Source: Anoplolepis gracilipes
Taxonomy: Eukaryota > Arthropoda > Insecta > Hymenoptera > Formicidae
NCBI RefSeq assembly: GCF_047496725.1
Contig: NC_132974.1
Location: forward strand, 8,989,001-9,053,000
Direction: 5' to 3'
Length of the DNA: 64,000 nucleotides
In this document: positions 47,898-60,712 of the stretch, one piece after another
How positions within the stretch are numbered: position 1 is the stretch's first letter
How the letters are laid out: every line of letters begins with the position of its first letter
The notes under the pieces: model-generated
What the model saw: only the letters and a program-made list of their open reading frames with translations
What the model was told of the DNA's origin: nothing
Databases searched by the model: none
Made by a program: the position numbers and the translations under genes

Positions 47898-48284
47898 TGT
47901 TACGTCCAGGCCCGTGGAAAGAATGGGTCAGAAGAAGGGCGTAACAGGAATGTGTAACAGGAATTGATAAAGGTGTTCCGATGTCAAAAGTCTTATCGAC
48001 AAGTGACTCAGTCGAGCGAGCTGCAGGTTGGCAAACAGGTAAACGACGGGTGTCATTATTACTCTGTTATGCGAACGCTCTCTCCCTTTTTGGTAAAAGA
48101 ATTAAATCTCTTTTACGCGGGACGGGACCAATTGTGATCTTTCGTGTGGAGAGAGTGAGGGAGTTAAATAAATTTACCGATTATTTAATATTTAGATAAA
48201 CATTTATTCAATTAATTTCTAGCGTTATATATATATGATCTTATTGTTTTAGAATATTAATATCAGCCTTAAAATTATTTGTAT

Positions 48285-48333
<49 letters not shown>

Positions 48334-49491
48334 GATCGCGGGTGTTACATAAGTACGGACTGCGACGGAGTGCGACTTTAAAGATTTTATTCTAGTTGGT
48401 ATTCGTTACAATAGTTAATTAAAAAAAAAAATAATAAAGATTTACGAAAAGTGTAATGTGTTACGGCGCGATTTCGCACACGGTCGTGTCGTCCGATCTA
48501 TGGTCTCGGTTGGCTCGCGAGAATCGGCGAGTCGGTGCGATTTTAGGCACTCAATAAAAGAACAGGGTTGAATAAAGGGAAAAGAAACGACGATAAAAAG
48601 AGAGAAGGAAAATAGACTTACTACTTAGGCAGATTTCGTTGTGTTTCAGCTGCTGGTCAGGTTGTGGTCCAGCTGTGGCTCTTGTTCGGCAGGTGGTCGT
48701 TGTTGGGTACTGACCCCAATTGTTTTCAAGACTTAACCACAACTCCCGATATGTGAAGCGAATTCCTTAGATCAGCAAACAACCGAAATAAGTATGAGCG
48801 AGAGTAACTATGCCGAATGAATCTAACGCTGCACTATTGACTGATTTAAATTTTGTGTGTGTGTGATGCACGAGTCTTCCCTTTTTATATTAAATCTTGA
48901 GGGCGTATTAATAATTTTGAGCGGGAGTATTTTTGAGATTTTGACGTGTAAAAAACTGTCGTTTGGTGAGATCCTTCTCCTCTTTATTTTTGATTGTTGC
49001 TGATTGGTGAGCTCTGTACGGCCACTTAGGAAATTTGGAGATTCTTCATTTGGTTATCTGTTGGGATTATGTAGCTGTTTTTGTCCATTTATTTATTTAG
49101 GGGATCTCGCTATCAATCCTTTTCGGTCATTTCTTTGAACATCGATTTTAATGTTTAAAACATTTTTTCGTTCCACGGCCCTTTTTTTTGTGACCGGTGG
49201 GGCAATTATTGCTTCATCTTTATAGGTAAAGACGTGAAGCCGACAGTGCGTAGCGGCATTATTTGTTTGTTTCTTAAGATTATGCAGTTGTGTTTGTTCT
49301 GTTTCGTTGTTTTAGAGGATTTCGTTATTGATCCCTTCCGGTATTTGTTTAGATATCGTTTTTAATACACCTAAACATTATTTGATAATAACAATTCTTT
49401 TCTATTGCGCGACCCGTTTTTTTGTGACCGATCGGACGATTATTGTTTCATTTTCGTGGGAGGAAAAACGTGGAGCCGATAAAACGTAACA
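47898..49491 (-). mobile_element. Solo-LTR-like element, unit A
   Basis: Begins TGTTACGTCC and ends ACGTAACA, so it has TG...CA ends, and is flanked by CAAT on both sides (47894-47897 and 49492-49495). Inside, on the minus strand, are TATAAAAAGG, a TCAGT initiator-like motif about 45 bases later, a donor-like GTAAGT and an AATAAAATC polyadenylation motif, which is the layout of a retrotransposon LTR. No reverse transcriptase or gag frame is inside, so it fits a solo LTR. The retrotransposon family is not determined. Confidence 0.65.
48287..48330. repeat. (GT)22 microsatellite
   Basis: Twenty-two GT units inside the LTR-like element; the matching run in unit B (58679-58698) has ten units. Confidence 0.95.
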
Positions 49492-49495
49492 CAAT

Positions 49496-50345
49496 AATTA
49501 TTAAAATATTAATTCAAAACGTTCAGCGTATAAGCGCTAGCTGTATATAGCACTCAATATGTATCACGCTGTTATGAATAAAAATATCCTATTGCGTCAA
49601 TATTAATATGCTTCTACTTATGCATACTATCAAATGATCTAGATTTATGATAATTAACTTTAAACATCTCGTCAAAGAGATATTTCTTGTTCGATCAGAT
49701 ATATGTATATTTAATGTAAAATAGATTCTTTTATCATATGAGTAAATTATTTATTGCTATAATATATAATAACATAATTATTATAATATATAAATATATT
49801 GTACAAAAATGTAAATATATAAATTATTTATTGATAATTCATAGTTGTTTCTGATATTATAAAGAAAGAATTGTCGCCAGCGATTAGCGAGCACTATGAG
49901 CGCACACGAATAGAGCGTGTAGCAATAACTAAAAACATAAAAGTATTGATAACTTATTTCTAAAAAATACGATCGGAATACAACTTTATAATATGTGATT
50001 GATTTTGTCGTTAAATATGCTATAAGTTTTGCTATAAAACAAATTTTAAAATTTTCAAAAATTGAGAGAGGGAGGTTGAAATTTCGAAAAATCTGGTTAT
50101 GAAGTTTTAAAGTACATCAAAAACCCTAAAACTTTTATTGGAAACTTTTTTTTTATATCTTTTACAGTTTCGATGGTATTGGCTCAGAAATATAAAAAGT
50201 GATTTTTCTCAAGAGTGTTTCACGGCCATAAAAGCACGTATAAAAAATACGTGTCTCCTATTTTAATGTAAACAACATATTCAAAACGCATTAAAATCGT
50301 AAAAAAAAACACTTCCATACCTTTTCTTGTAAGTTATTAATAGTT
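49496..50345. repeat. Inverted, diverged copy of the JHAMT downstream flank (unit A)
   Basis: Read in reverse complement this matches 39575-40440 and about 46420-47230: TAGCGCT, ATTTATATATT and TGATAATTCA landmarks, CGCTGGCGACAATTCTTTC, and CATTAAAATCGT near the far end occur in the same order. Identity is clearly lower than between units A and B, so the inverted copy is older. Confidence 0.7.
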
Positions 50346-51231
50346 AAATTGTAGTAAAAACGTGTTATCTCATTGTGTGGAATTTCATTGCCGTCACGTT
50401 ATTGCCTTCACAGAGCAGAATTAACTGATCCAAGAAAATCAACACGAGATAACCTATCCATTCACTTGCGAGTAACGACGCGAGTCAGTGTCCCGCGCAA
50501 AAGTGGCCATAAATTTTGTTAAGTACACATACTTCGTCGTCTACGAGAAATCGCTCAATGTCTTAGCATTAGACGAGAGACATTGACAATCGTTCTCTAA
50601 TTCCGATAGTGATATTAAGTTTAGGTGTTCGTGCAGCCGCTTTTCCACATTCGCGATTAAAACCGATACATTGGTAGATTCATTGATCATCAAGCTATTA
50701 CCTTATCATTCGTTATAACATCTAGTTGTGATTGAGATCACAGTCTATACACAATTACGTCCGAAATCAAAGTATCTATTCTTTTAATATGGTGCTTTGC
50801 GTCATCTAAATTAAATTAAAAGCTTAATCAGATTTATATTGTAAAAAACTAAATATAATTTTCAGTAAGGATAGATTATAAATTATTAAAATAAAGTATT
50901 AGAATAAATTATGGTAATTTTGTTTCTTTATCAATTATTATAATTATTATTTCCATTTTTATAAATGTACTAATAATATATGTACAAGAAAGGAATACAT
51001 TTTTTTAAATTAGTGAGAAATTGCATTTTTAATATACAAAAAAACGGTTTTTAAGATACCTATGTGCAAGATTTTTAACAAATTAAATAATTCAATCAAG
51101 TACGATAAAAGTACGTATTAAGATTGTAATATAAAATGTGAACAGAAAGGTTAAATATAATTTGCAATTTAATTAGGATTGTATGTGGGAAGAAAATGAT
51201 TACTGCATAGATATAAAAAATAAACAAACTA
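50346..51231. other. Non-coding stretch, GC-richer at its left
   Basis: About 50390-50760 is richer in GC and CpG, with a small hairpin TCAATGTCT/AGACATTGA (50558-50587). The rest is AT-rich. No exon was found. It is repeated in unit B with hardly any change. Confidence 0.4.
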
Positions 51232-51781
51232 CAGTCAAACTTCGCGAACTCGAACCTTAAGACAAAATAATTTGAATTTTCGAGTGTTTCAAGTTACCAA
51301 GTTTTCGAGTTATAGAAATGTAAAAAAAAATTCAACTTATAGAGATTTCGACGGAATTTAATTTTTCACTATGTATTATTCAAGAGGCCGATTCAAGAAG
51401 CTTTACTAGCAGTGAAACAATAAAACTCGTTATTGTTGGTTGTTTACATATTTAGTTGTTTTACCGAACAAACAAAAAAAAGGAAAGAAAGAGAATGAAG
51501 CTGATGTAACATCTTTTTATTGCATCGAATAATACAGATTTTATTAATCACACTTTAAAATATACAGGTCAATTCATAATATATTAATCTCTATATTTTA
51601 AAATAATTTGAATTGTAGAGATGAATTAAGATAGCTGGTACGCTATAAAAATACTTTGAGTTAAACTTCTATATTTCTTCTTATTAGAGAGCTTATAGAG
51701 GTTTTCTCTAAGGAGTGAATAAAAATTTGAATTATAGAGATTTTCGAATTAGATGTTTGACTCGAGTTCGAGGTTTGACTA
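51232..51781. mobile_element. Tigger/pogo-like MITE, unit A
   Basis: The left end CAGTCAAACTTCGCGAACTC and the right end CTCGAGTTCGAGGTTTGACTA are inverted with small differences, flanked by TA on both sides. The interior repeats diverged GAATTATAGAGATTT-type motifs and carries no transposase. CAGTCAAACCTCG-type ends with TA target sites are characteristic of Tigger-like mariner relatives. Confidence 0.65.
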
Positions 51782-52323
51782 TAAATCGCTTTGAACATAA
51801 TATATAAGTATAATAAATACTATAAAATTTTTTAAATACAATGTCTTCTCTTTAATTATCATAAAAATGTACTCTATTCTTCAATGACAAATAAGTTGTT
51901 AACTTATTAATTGTAATAAATTGGATAAAAATTTTTATTAAAAAACGTATTAATTATAATTATTAATTTCTATACAAATTAATAATATATATATATATAT
52001 ATATATATAAAAACAAAATATATATACATATATATGTATATGGAGAATGAGCCAAAAAATCTACTACAAGCTATTTTCTATAAAACTATTGAAGATATAA
52101 AATTGAACTTTTTTTTACATTAAATGGTACGCAATGTGACTGACTATTTGCCGTACAAAAAATTGTTATGGGGAGCTCTTAGAGGGGTAAAAAATTTCTA
52201 ATGTTTTAGCTTTTAAAATTTCTCATGATTATTGATATTTATAAAATAAGATTATATTATTGTTTTTAGGTAAAGTAAATTTTGTTTTACTCTCTTTATA
52301 TAAAGCTTCATAAGTCGTAAGTA

Positions 52324-53403
52324 GGGGAGACCGGGGTTGATTGTAACATTTTTTAGTTTTGATGAAATAAATAAATTCTATATTTTTGTTAGAGATTTAA
52401 TGTTTATTTATACGGATAAGTTGAAGATGTAAGATTAGTTTGATAGCGATAATGTGTCATTAAATATTTTGAGAAAAATGTTATGACCCTGCAAAATAAC
52501 CGAGGAGAGTTGTTACTTTCTTTTCCGACTTTGGGGTTGAAAGTAACAACGCTGGGGTAAGTTGTAACACAAATAGATACAAGCTAAATTATAAAATGAA
52601 AACTAACACCTAACAAATAATTAAAAGTAACTTTAATTAATAATACTCAATATATTAAAAATAATCAACATAACATAACTTGTCTTTTCTTTAATTAACA
52701 CAACATAAATAGTATTTCTTAATCAGTAATCAACGTAACATAAATTGTTTTCTTTTTACTTAGCACAACATAACATTAGCGTCTTAATGAGATCAATTAA
52801 ATGCAAATAATTAATTAAAATAAATTGTTTTAGTTCTCACTCAAAGACTCGTCTGAGTAGCAGTTGGAACACACAAAATTAACCTTATTATAAATTATCA
52901 GATTTTTTAATACAATGCTCATGTCTCATAATTACATAATTAGTTAGGTATGTTGATTTGTACATACAAGTACAATATTTCGTATTAGAGTAAGTTGTAA
53001 CATGTTACAATTTACCCCAAAGGCATGTTACTTCTAACCCCGAAATACGATACATGCTAAAGTATTTATATTAAAAACGTTTAAAATATAATGAAATAGC
53101 AACATATATTTGTCTACCGATTAACTCATAAGATATGAAGAAAAAATAATTGCTGATAAAGTATAAAATTTACGAATAAATCCAAAAAATATCATTGAAA
53201 CTTATTTATTCACATGATGTGTAGTTACCTCGTACACAAAACTCGTTAATAGAGTGGCATTAAAAGCAACTATCATGATGGCAGCGTAACAGTGGTAAAC
53301 AAGTATTTGCCCCGTTTTGTTTTCATAATGATATCTATTTTCTTTACAAAATTATCAACCCGTGTTACAACCTACCCCTGTTACTTTTAACTCTGGTCTC
53401 CTC
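52324..53403. mobile_element. 1,080-bp non-autonomous DNA element with TA target duplication (unit B)
   Basis: Same ends, length and TA flanks as the copy at 41982-43061. The first ten bases after the GGGGTTGA start differ slightly (GATTGTAAC against GAAAGTAAC). It was carried along by the segmental duplication. Confidence 0.8.
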
Positions 53404-53601
53404 TACTGTTTTTTAATTAATATTGTTAAATATTAAAATTTTTAACTATAAATTTTTACTAAATGTGAACAGAATACGAGTTAACTAAGCTCATTTTGCT
53501 TTTCTTTCGTCATTGATAAACTTCTTCAAAATACACTCTACTTCTTCTTATCTGTAAACTGTAATCTGTATTTTCTAATTTTTATCAGATAGCAGAAGTG
53601 A

Positions 53602-53609
53602 TATAAAAG
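53602..53609 (+). promoter_or_regulatory. TATA box of JHAMT-like gene 3
   Basis: TATAAAAG in the same position as in the other two copies. Confidence 0.65.
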
Positions 53610-53683
53610 CTGCTCCCTCAAAAAATCTTGAAGTACTTAATTATACATAAGATAAAAGAGAGGCAGTTAATCTTATAAAAATT

Positions 53684-56103
53684 ATGAATCCAATAAAATA
53701 TGTTTCTTGTAACGATTTGCAAAAAAGCAACGTATTGAATTTAGTCGATGAATTTGAAGAAGATTTAATACAAATGTCAGGAACATGTATGGACATTGGT
53801 TGTGGTCCCGGAGATATAACGAAAAATATCCTCTTGCCAGCATTAAATCCAAATGCGGTAATGATAGGTAAAAAAATTATAATACTAAAGCAACGCCTAT
53901 AATAACATACATTTATATAAATTATTATTTAATTTAATAATTATATATTTCAAAGGTACTGATATTTCGGAAAATATGATTGAATTTGCGGAGAAAGCAT
54001 ATGGTAATGAGAAACTCAAATTCGAAGTATTAGATATCCAAACTACAAGTTTGCCTGAAAAATATATTTCTAAATTTGATCATATATTCTCATTTTATGC
54101 TTTACACTGGTGTTATGACATTCGGTAAGTTAAAAAAAGTTTCTAAGTACATATAGGCCGGGCCTACTCAACGTCGATCGTAATCGATTGATCCCGGCGT
54201 GATTCTTGCATAGTTAAAATAACATACATAATTGACGGACTAACATCGAAAACCAAATGTTGAAATAATAAAGAAATTCTGATCAAATCAATATCAAAAT
54301 GATACGAATTGTTAACGAACTATTATTTTGATATATTAAGTTAAATCAACTAATTATATTCCGATGCATTGCAACTTTAAAGTCACTTTATAACATCTTG
54401 TTTGGATCATTATCATGACAAAATTAAAAATATAATTCTATTGGATTTATTAAATGCAAGACACTCTCTTAAAAAGAGAAATAGAATAACCTCAATCAAA
54501 AATATTAACAATTGTTTGAGAATTATAAGTGGTTGTTTACATAATTTTGTGCGCTGAATACGAATCTGGCCTTAAAAATTGCCTATTACGTTAGAATTTT
54601 ATAAAAGAATTAATAAGCTAAAGCAAGCCAAAAATAGAAATTTTTGCTATATTTATAAGAATATTACGAAGAAAGCTATTTTTTTTAATATTTTGACTGA
54701 CGATTTTATATACTTATTACTAATTCTCTTTAAAATCAAGTTTTTTGTTAACGTGCAATTTTATATAATATAGAATATTTTATTTAACAGAATGTATGCT
54801 GTTTTCCTATGCTTTCAAGTTCATAACTTCTAATTTATATATCTCGAGATAAAAATCACATGTTGATAAAAAAAAATTTTCAAGAAGAAAAATAGCGATA
54901 TATGAAGTCGTCAGTCAAAATATAAGAAATAATTTGCTTTCTCTATAATACATGAATATATACAAAGCCGTCATTTTACCCCATTTATCTCAGAAACCTG
55001 ATGTGATAATTTTTGCGGCTAGATTCGTATTCTCAAAGTAACAAATTATCTGGAAAATCTATAATTCTCAAATAACAAAATCTCGTAGATTTAAAATCAT
55101 ATAAAAAATACATATCACTTTGATTTTATATATTTCACATATAATAAATAGAATTCTTTCTATTTAATTTTTTATATAAAATTTTGGAGATTATTAAAAA
55201 TATTATATACCAATTTGTAAAAATAAAAATAAGTTTTGCAATTTTAATGTAAATTTTTAACTATTTTAATAATTGTTTTTTATAATATTTCTTAATAATT
55301 CTATTATATTACAACATATTTTAGGAAAGTAAGATTTTAATATGTTAGTTTAGATGGGTTACATTTACATATTTTAAAAATCTTATTAAAAATTAAAACT
55401 AAAAATCGCAAAATAAATAAAAACTTTAAATATTAATTACATTTATCCATATTTTATTTAACAGACAGGCATTTGAGAATATTTATCGTATAATTCGACC
55501 TGATGGAAATATACTTTTGATGTTCGTAGCATCTCATGATACATTTGAAGTTATGAAAATTTTAGGTCATGATAGCCGTTTTGCGCCATACATACAAGTA
55601 AGCTTTATTATTGTAATGTTATAAATTTTACCACTGCAAGTACAAATGTTGAATTATTATTATTATGTTTATACAGGATGTCAGAAAATACATTTCGCCA
55701 TTTAATGATTCAGCTTGTCTTCGTAAAGAACTGAGGAAATTACTTCGAAGTATCGGATTTGAAATTTACCATTGCAGTCTTCGAGAGACGACATATTCCT
55801 CTAAAAACGCAAACAATTTTATATGTAAGTTGTTTAACAAAATTAAATAAAAATTAAGTAAAAATTAAATTTTATGTGTTGTGTGTTTATTATTACATTA
55901 TAAATTTGCTGTTCTTTTCTCGTTTATTTAAATCTTTATTTAACTCTAATAATTAAATTTAATCTTAACGAATTATTTTTGTAGCTTCGATAATGTCCAT
56001 CTATCCATTTTTGGAAAAAATGCCACATAATCTGAAAGAAGAATTTCAGAATGAATATAAACGTGAATTTGTGAAAAGGAAGGCTACTTATAAAACAACA
56101 TAA
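53684..56103 (+). CDS. Juvenile hormone acid O-methyltransferase-like gene 3, early stop
   Basis: Exons: 53684-53867, 53956-54124, 55465-55597, 55677-55824, 55985-56103; 250 residues, apparently identical in protein to gene 2. It has the same SAM motif (GCGPG), the same SFYALHWC motif and the same TAA that removes the C-terminal LVLDVYKNLIVHARK part, so the early stop predates the A/B duplication. If the pair were neutral pseudogenes for long, separate lesions would be expected; the duplication is too young to judge. AATAAA lies shortly after the second stop. Confidence 0.8.
54510..55079. repeat. Fold-back element in intron 2 of JHAMT-like gene 3
   Basis: Unit B copy of the hairpin-forming block at 44168-44737, with the same inverted landmarks at an offset of 10,342 bases. 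Confidence 0.6.
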
Positions 56104-58133
56104 AATAATCAGGAACAAACACTTGTATTAGATGTTTACAAAAACTTAATAGTTCATGCACGAAAAATTGCATAACATTGAATAAATATACATGTATATG
56201 TACTATAATTATCAAAAAATGCATTGTTTTATAAAAAATCTAACATTTATATAATTATCATAAGATATGTCTAATTACCGCATCACGATAATAAGTATAA
56301 TAAATATTTGGTATCTTTCAATACATATTCAATTAAAAAGTTTTGATTATGTTTTTCTAAATAAGTTGAATTTACAAATATTTTGTAACATATTATATTA
56401 TACATTATTACATGTGATATATATTACACATTATACATATTGTAATACATATATTACATATATTTTATTACAAAAATAAATTATTAATTATTTTATATAC
56501 ATATTAAAATAAGAAATTTATAGGTATATAAGTATAAAATTTGTAATGTTCTCTATTAGATAAAAATAATGTATTTTATCGTAATAATAAATAATATTTC
56601 TATGCGCACCATACATTTCTTAACAAGAGAAAATTCCCATAACGTTGACAACGCAAAATATAAAAATAGTCATTTTAATTTCTACTAAAAGTGTAATAAA
56701 AGTTGGAATTATGCAGAGATACCATTGAATAAAAAATATAAGAAGAAAGTGCGATACTGCTAACAAGGTAATGTATGAAAGGGTTCCCTTTTGATATTAA
56801 TGCGTTTGAAATATGTTTTAATCTAGGTCAAAATAGAAGACACGTATTTTTTTATACATGCTTTTTCGAGAGTTAAAATGGTTAAACATTTTCTTGAGAA
56901 AAATCGGCTTTCATGTAATATTTCTGAGCAAATACTCAAAATGGTAAAAGATATAAAAAAATTTCGAATTAAGATTTTAAGGTTTTTAATGTAAAAACTT
57001 TAAAACTATATAATCACATTTTTCGGAAATGTCATATTTTTCTATATATATCTAAATCCTCCTTTCTCTTTTATTTTCTGAAATTGTTAAAATTTGTCTT
57101 ATATATTATAGCAAAACTTATAGCATATTTAACGACAAAGTTAACCATATATAATAAAGTTGTATTCCACACACATTTTTCAGTTAGAAATAAGTTAGCA
57201 ATATCTCTATGTTGCTATATGCGTCTTTTCGCAATATTAGAGACAACCATGAATTATCAATAAATAATTTATATATTTAAACTTGTACAATTTATTTATT
57301 ACTCTCGACTGCTGCCAACCCGAGGTTGGCAAAAAGATATTATAATAATTATGTTATTATATATTATAGCAATAAATAGTGTACTCATATAACAAAAATA
57401 AAATGTTTTTATAAATTAAAAATATAACTAATCAAACAAGAAATATCTATTTAACGAGATGTTTACAGTCAATTATCATAGATTATTCAATAATATGCAT
57501 AAACAGATGCGTAATATATGTGTAAGTAGCAACTCAATAAAAATATAAACTTGTCGCTAGCGCTACAATCGTATTATTTCAAGTGTGCTGTCTAGTAGAA
57601 AATTAAATCTTGAGCAAGAACATATTAATAGGTTCTTATCTGCCAAATAAAAATACTACGTGCAAAGTGTCATACTTCATATCAATCAAAGGTATTTTAT
57701 TGTACAGTTAAACATGTTTTTAATAATTGCATTCTTTTATTAATTTTACTTTCTTATATATAGTACCTTTTTCTTTGTTCAAATTGTGAAAAAAAGAAAT
57801 TTTTCAATAGCTTACGTTCGCCCTCGTATCTTATTATTTTCTATCGATCAAAACCGTGATCAAGTAATACGTAATAAATACTGCACACAGCAACATTACT
57901 ACGTTTTTTAGATTAAACAGTATTATTTTCTATTAAAGAGAAAATATTAAAATTTGGTGTATAAATATTGCAGTTATTAGCAACAAAAATAATATTTTGT
58001 TACTTATTGTTAATATAACATATTAACAATAATACATATTTGTTACAAGTATTTTTCAAGCCTCATAAAAAAATAACACACTGTTTTATCACATAATTTA
58101 AAATATAATAATTTAATAAAAAAGGCAAACACC

Positions 58134-58140
<7 letters not shown>
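56104..58140. other. Downstream flank of JHAMT-like gene 3
   Basis: No gene seen. Matches 45762-47800 with a few substitutions, more than in the gene itself (for example near 57160, 57220 and 57380). Confidence 0.55.

Positions 58141-58194
<54 letters not shown>
58141..58194. repeat. Expanded (AT)n run, unit B only
   Basis: About 50 bases of AT dinucleotide directly before the MITE fragment; unit A has only a TATATATATA stub there. Confidence 0.9.
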
Positions 58195-58197
<3 letters not shown>

Positions 58198-58291
58198 AAG
58201 TGTCCGGTAATAATCGCCCCATCTCTCTAGGACTAGTAGAGCAAATCAAACTGAACATAAAAGTTCTTTACCATTTTGCGATTTGCGCAAT
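58195..58291. mobile_element. Left end of the split ACAGGGTGTCC-type MITE, unit B
   Basis: Counterpart of 47801-47897, ending with the CAAT target duplication of the LTR-like element. Confidence 0.55.
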
Positions 58292-59858
58292 TGTTACGTC
58301 CAGGCCCGTGGAAAGAATGGGTCAGAGGAAGGGAGTAACAGGAATGTGTAACAGGAATTGATAAAGGTGTTCCGATGTCAAAAGTCTTATCGACGAGTGA
58401 CTCGGTCGAGCGAGCTGCAGGTTGGCAAACAGGTAAACGACGGGTGTCATTATTACTCTGTTATGCGAACGCTCTCTCCCTTTTTGGTAAAAGAATTGAA
58501 TCTCTTTTACGCGGGACGGGACCAAATGTGATCTTTTGTGTGGAAAGAGTGAAAGAGTTAAATAAATTTACCGATCATTTAATATTTAGATAAACATTTA
58601 TTCAATAAATTTCTAGCGTTATATATATGATCTTATTGTTTTAGAATATTAATATCAGCCTTAAAATTATTTGTATGAGTGTGTGTGTGTGTGTGTGTAT
58701 GGATCGCGGGTGTTACATAAGTACGGACTGCAACGGAGTGCGACTTTAAAGATTTTATTCTAGTTGGTATTCGTTACAATAGTTTATTAAAAAAAAAAAA
58801 TAATAAAGATTTACGAAAAGTGTAATGTGTTACGGCGCGATTTCGCACATGGTCGTGTCGTCCGATCTATGGTCTCGGTTGGCTCGCGAGAATCGGCGAG
58901 TCGGTGCGATTTTAGGCACTCAATAAAAGAACAGGGTTGAATAAAGAGAAAAGAAACGACGATAAAAAAAGAGAAGGAAAATAGACTTACTACTTAGGCA
59001 GATTTCGTTGTGTTTCAGCTGCTGGTCAGGTTGTGGTCCAGCTGTGGCTCTTGTTCGGCAGGTGGTCGTTGTTGGGTACTGACCCCAATTGTTTTCAAGA
59101 CTTAACCACAACTCCCGATATGTGAAGCCAATTCCTTGGATCAGCGAACAACCGAAATAAGTATGAGCGAGAGTAACTACGCCGAATGAATCTAACGCTG
59201 CACTATTGACTGATTTAAATTTTGGATTCTCGTAATGCGCGAGTCTTCCCTTTTTATATTAAATCTTGAGGGAGTGTTAACAATTTGGGCGGGAGTATTT
59301 TTGAGATTTTGACGTGTAAAAAGCTGTCGTTCGGTGAGATCTTTCTCCTCCTTATTTTTGATTGTTGCTGATTGGGCTCTGTACGGCCTCTTAGGAAATT
59401 TGGAGATTCTTCATTTGGTTATCTTCTGGGATTATGCAGCTGTTTTTATCCATTATTTATTTAGGGGATCTCGCTATCAATCCTTTTCGGTCATTTCTTT
59501 GAACATCGATTTTAATGTTTAAAACATTTTTTCGTTCCACGGCCCTTTTTTTTGTGACCGGTGAGGCAATTATTGCTTCATCTTTATAGGAGGTAAAGAC
59601 GTGAAGCCGACAGTGCGTAGCGGCATTATTTGTTTGTTTCTTAAGATTATGCAGTTGTGTTTGTTCTGTTTCGTTGTTTTAAAGGATTTCGTTATTGATC
59701 CCTTCCGGTATTTGTTTAGATATCGTTTTTAATACATCTAAACATTATTTGATAATAACGGTTCTTTTCTATTGCGCGACCCGTTTTTTTGTGACCGATC
59801 GGACGATTATTGTTTCATTTTCGTGGGAGGAAAAACGTGGAGCCGATAAAACGTAACA
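58292..59858 (-). mobile_element. Solo-LTR-like element, unit B
   Basis: TGTTACG...CGTAACA with CAAT on both sides (58288-58291 and 59859-59862), shared by descent with unit A. It differs from the unit A copy by scattered bases, small indels and a shorter GT run; around 59225 it reads GGATTCTCGTAATGC where unit A has a GT-rich replacement. Confidence 0.65.
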
Positions 59859-59862
59859 CAAT

Positions 59863-60712
59863 AATTATTAAAATATTAATTCAAAACGTTCAGCGTATAA
59901 GCGCTAGCTGTATATAACATTCAATATGTATCACGCTGTTATGAATAAAAATATCCTATTGCGTCAATATTAATATGCTTCTACTTATGCATACTATCAA
60001 ATGATCTAGATTTATGATAATTAACTTTAAACATCTCGTCAAAGAGATATTTCTTGTTCGATCAGATATATGTATATTTAATGTAAAATAGATTCTTTTA
60101 TCATATGAGTAAATTATTTATTGCTATAATATATAATAACATAATTATTATAATATATAAATATATTGTACAAAAATGTAAATATATAAATTATTTATTG
60201 ATAATTCATAGTTGTTTCTGATATTATAAAGAAAGAATTGTCGCCAGCGATTAGCGAGCACTATGAGCGCACACGAATAGAGCGTGTAGCAATAACTAAA
60301 AACATAAAAGTATTGATAACTTATTTCTAAAAAATACGATCGGAATACAACTTTATAATATGTGATTGATTTTGTCGTTAAATATGCTATAAGTTTTGCT
60401 ATAAAACAAATTTTAAAATTTTCAAAAATTGAGAGAGGGAGGTTGAAATTTCGAAAAATCTGGTTATGAAGTTTTAAAGTACATCAAAAACCCTAAAACT
60501 TTTATTGGAAACTTTTTTTTTATATCTTTTACAGTTTCGATGGTATTGGCTCAGAAATATAAAAAGTGATTTTTCTCAAGAGTGTTTCACGGCCATAAAA
60601 GCACGTATAAAAAATACGTGTCTCCTATTTTAATGTAAACAACATATTCAAAACGCATTAAAATCGTAAAAAAAAACACTTCCATACCTTTTCTTGTAAG
60701 TTATTAATAGTT
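59863..60712. repeat. Inverted, diverged copy of the JHAMT downstream flank (unit B)
   Basis: Unit B counterpart of 49496-50345. Confidence 0.65.

Larger units (their letters stand above)
40861..52174. repeat. JHAMT tandem unit A
   Basis: Starts with GCTCTTAGAGGGG at 40861 and ends where the same motif starts unit B at 52175. It is nearly identical to unit B; the differences I see are scattered single bases, microsatellite lengths (GT and AT runs) and a 959-bp Penelope-like insertion with its 13-bp target duplication, found only here. Confidence 0.9.

Noticed and set aside
47981..48199. 72-codon plus-strand frame conserved between the two LTR-like copies and partly in the third
   Set aside because: It runs antisense to the inferred LTR transcript and lacks an ATG-centred or domain signal; conservation follows from copy relationship.
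48551..48742. 63-codon minus-strand frame repeated in both LTR-like copies
   Set aside because: The sequence lies in the inferred untranslated leader of the LTR and resembles no gag or pol protein; repetition comes from the segmental duplication.
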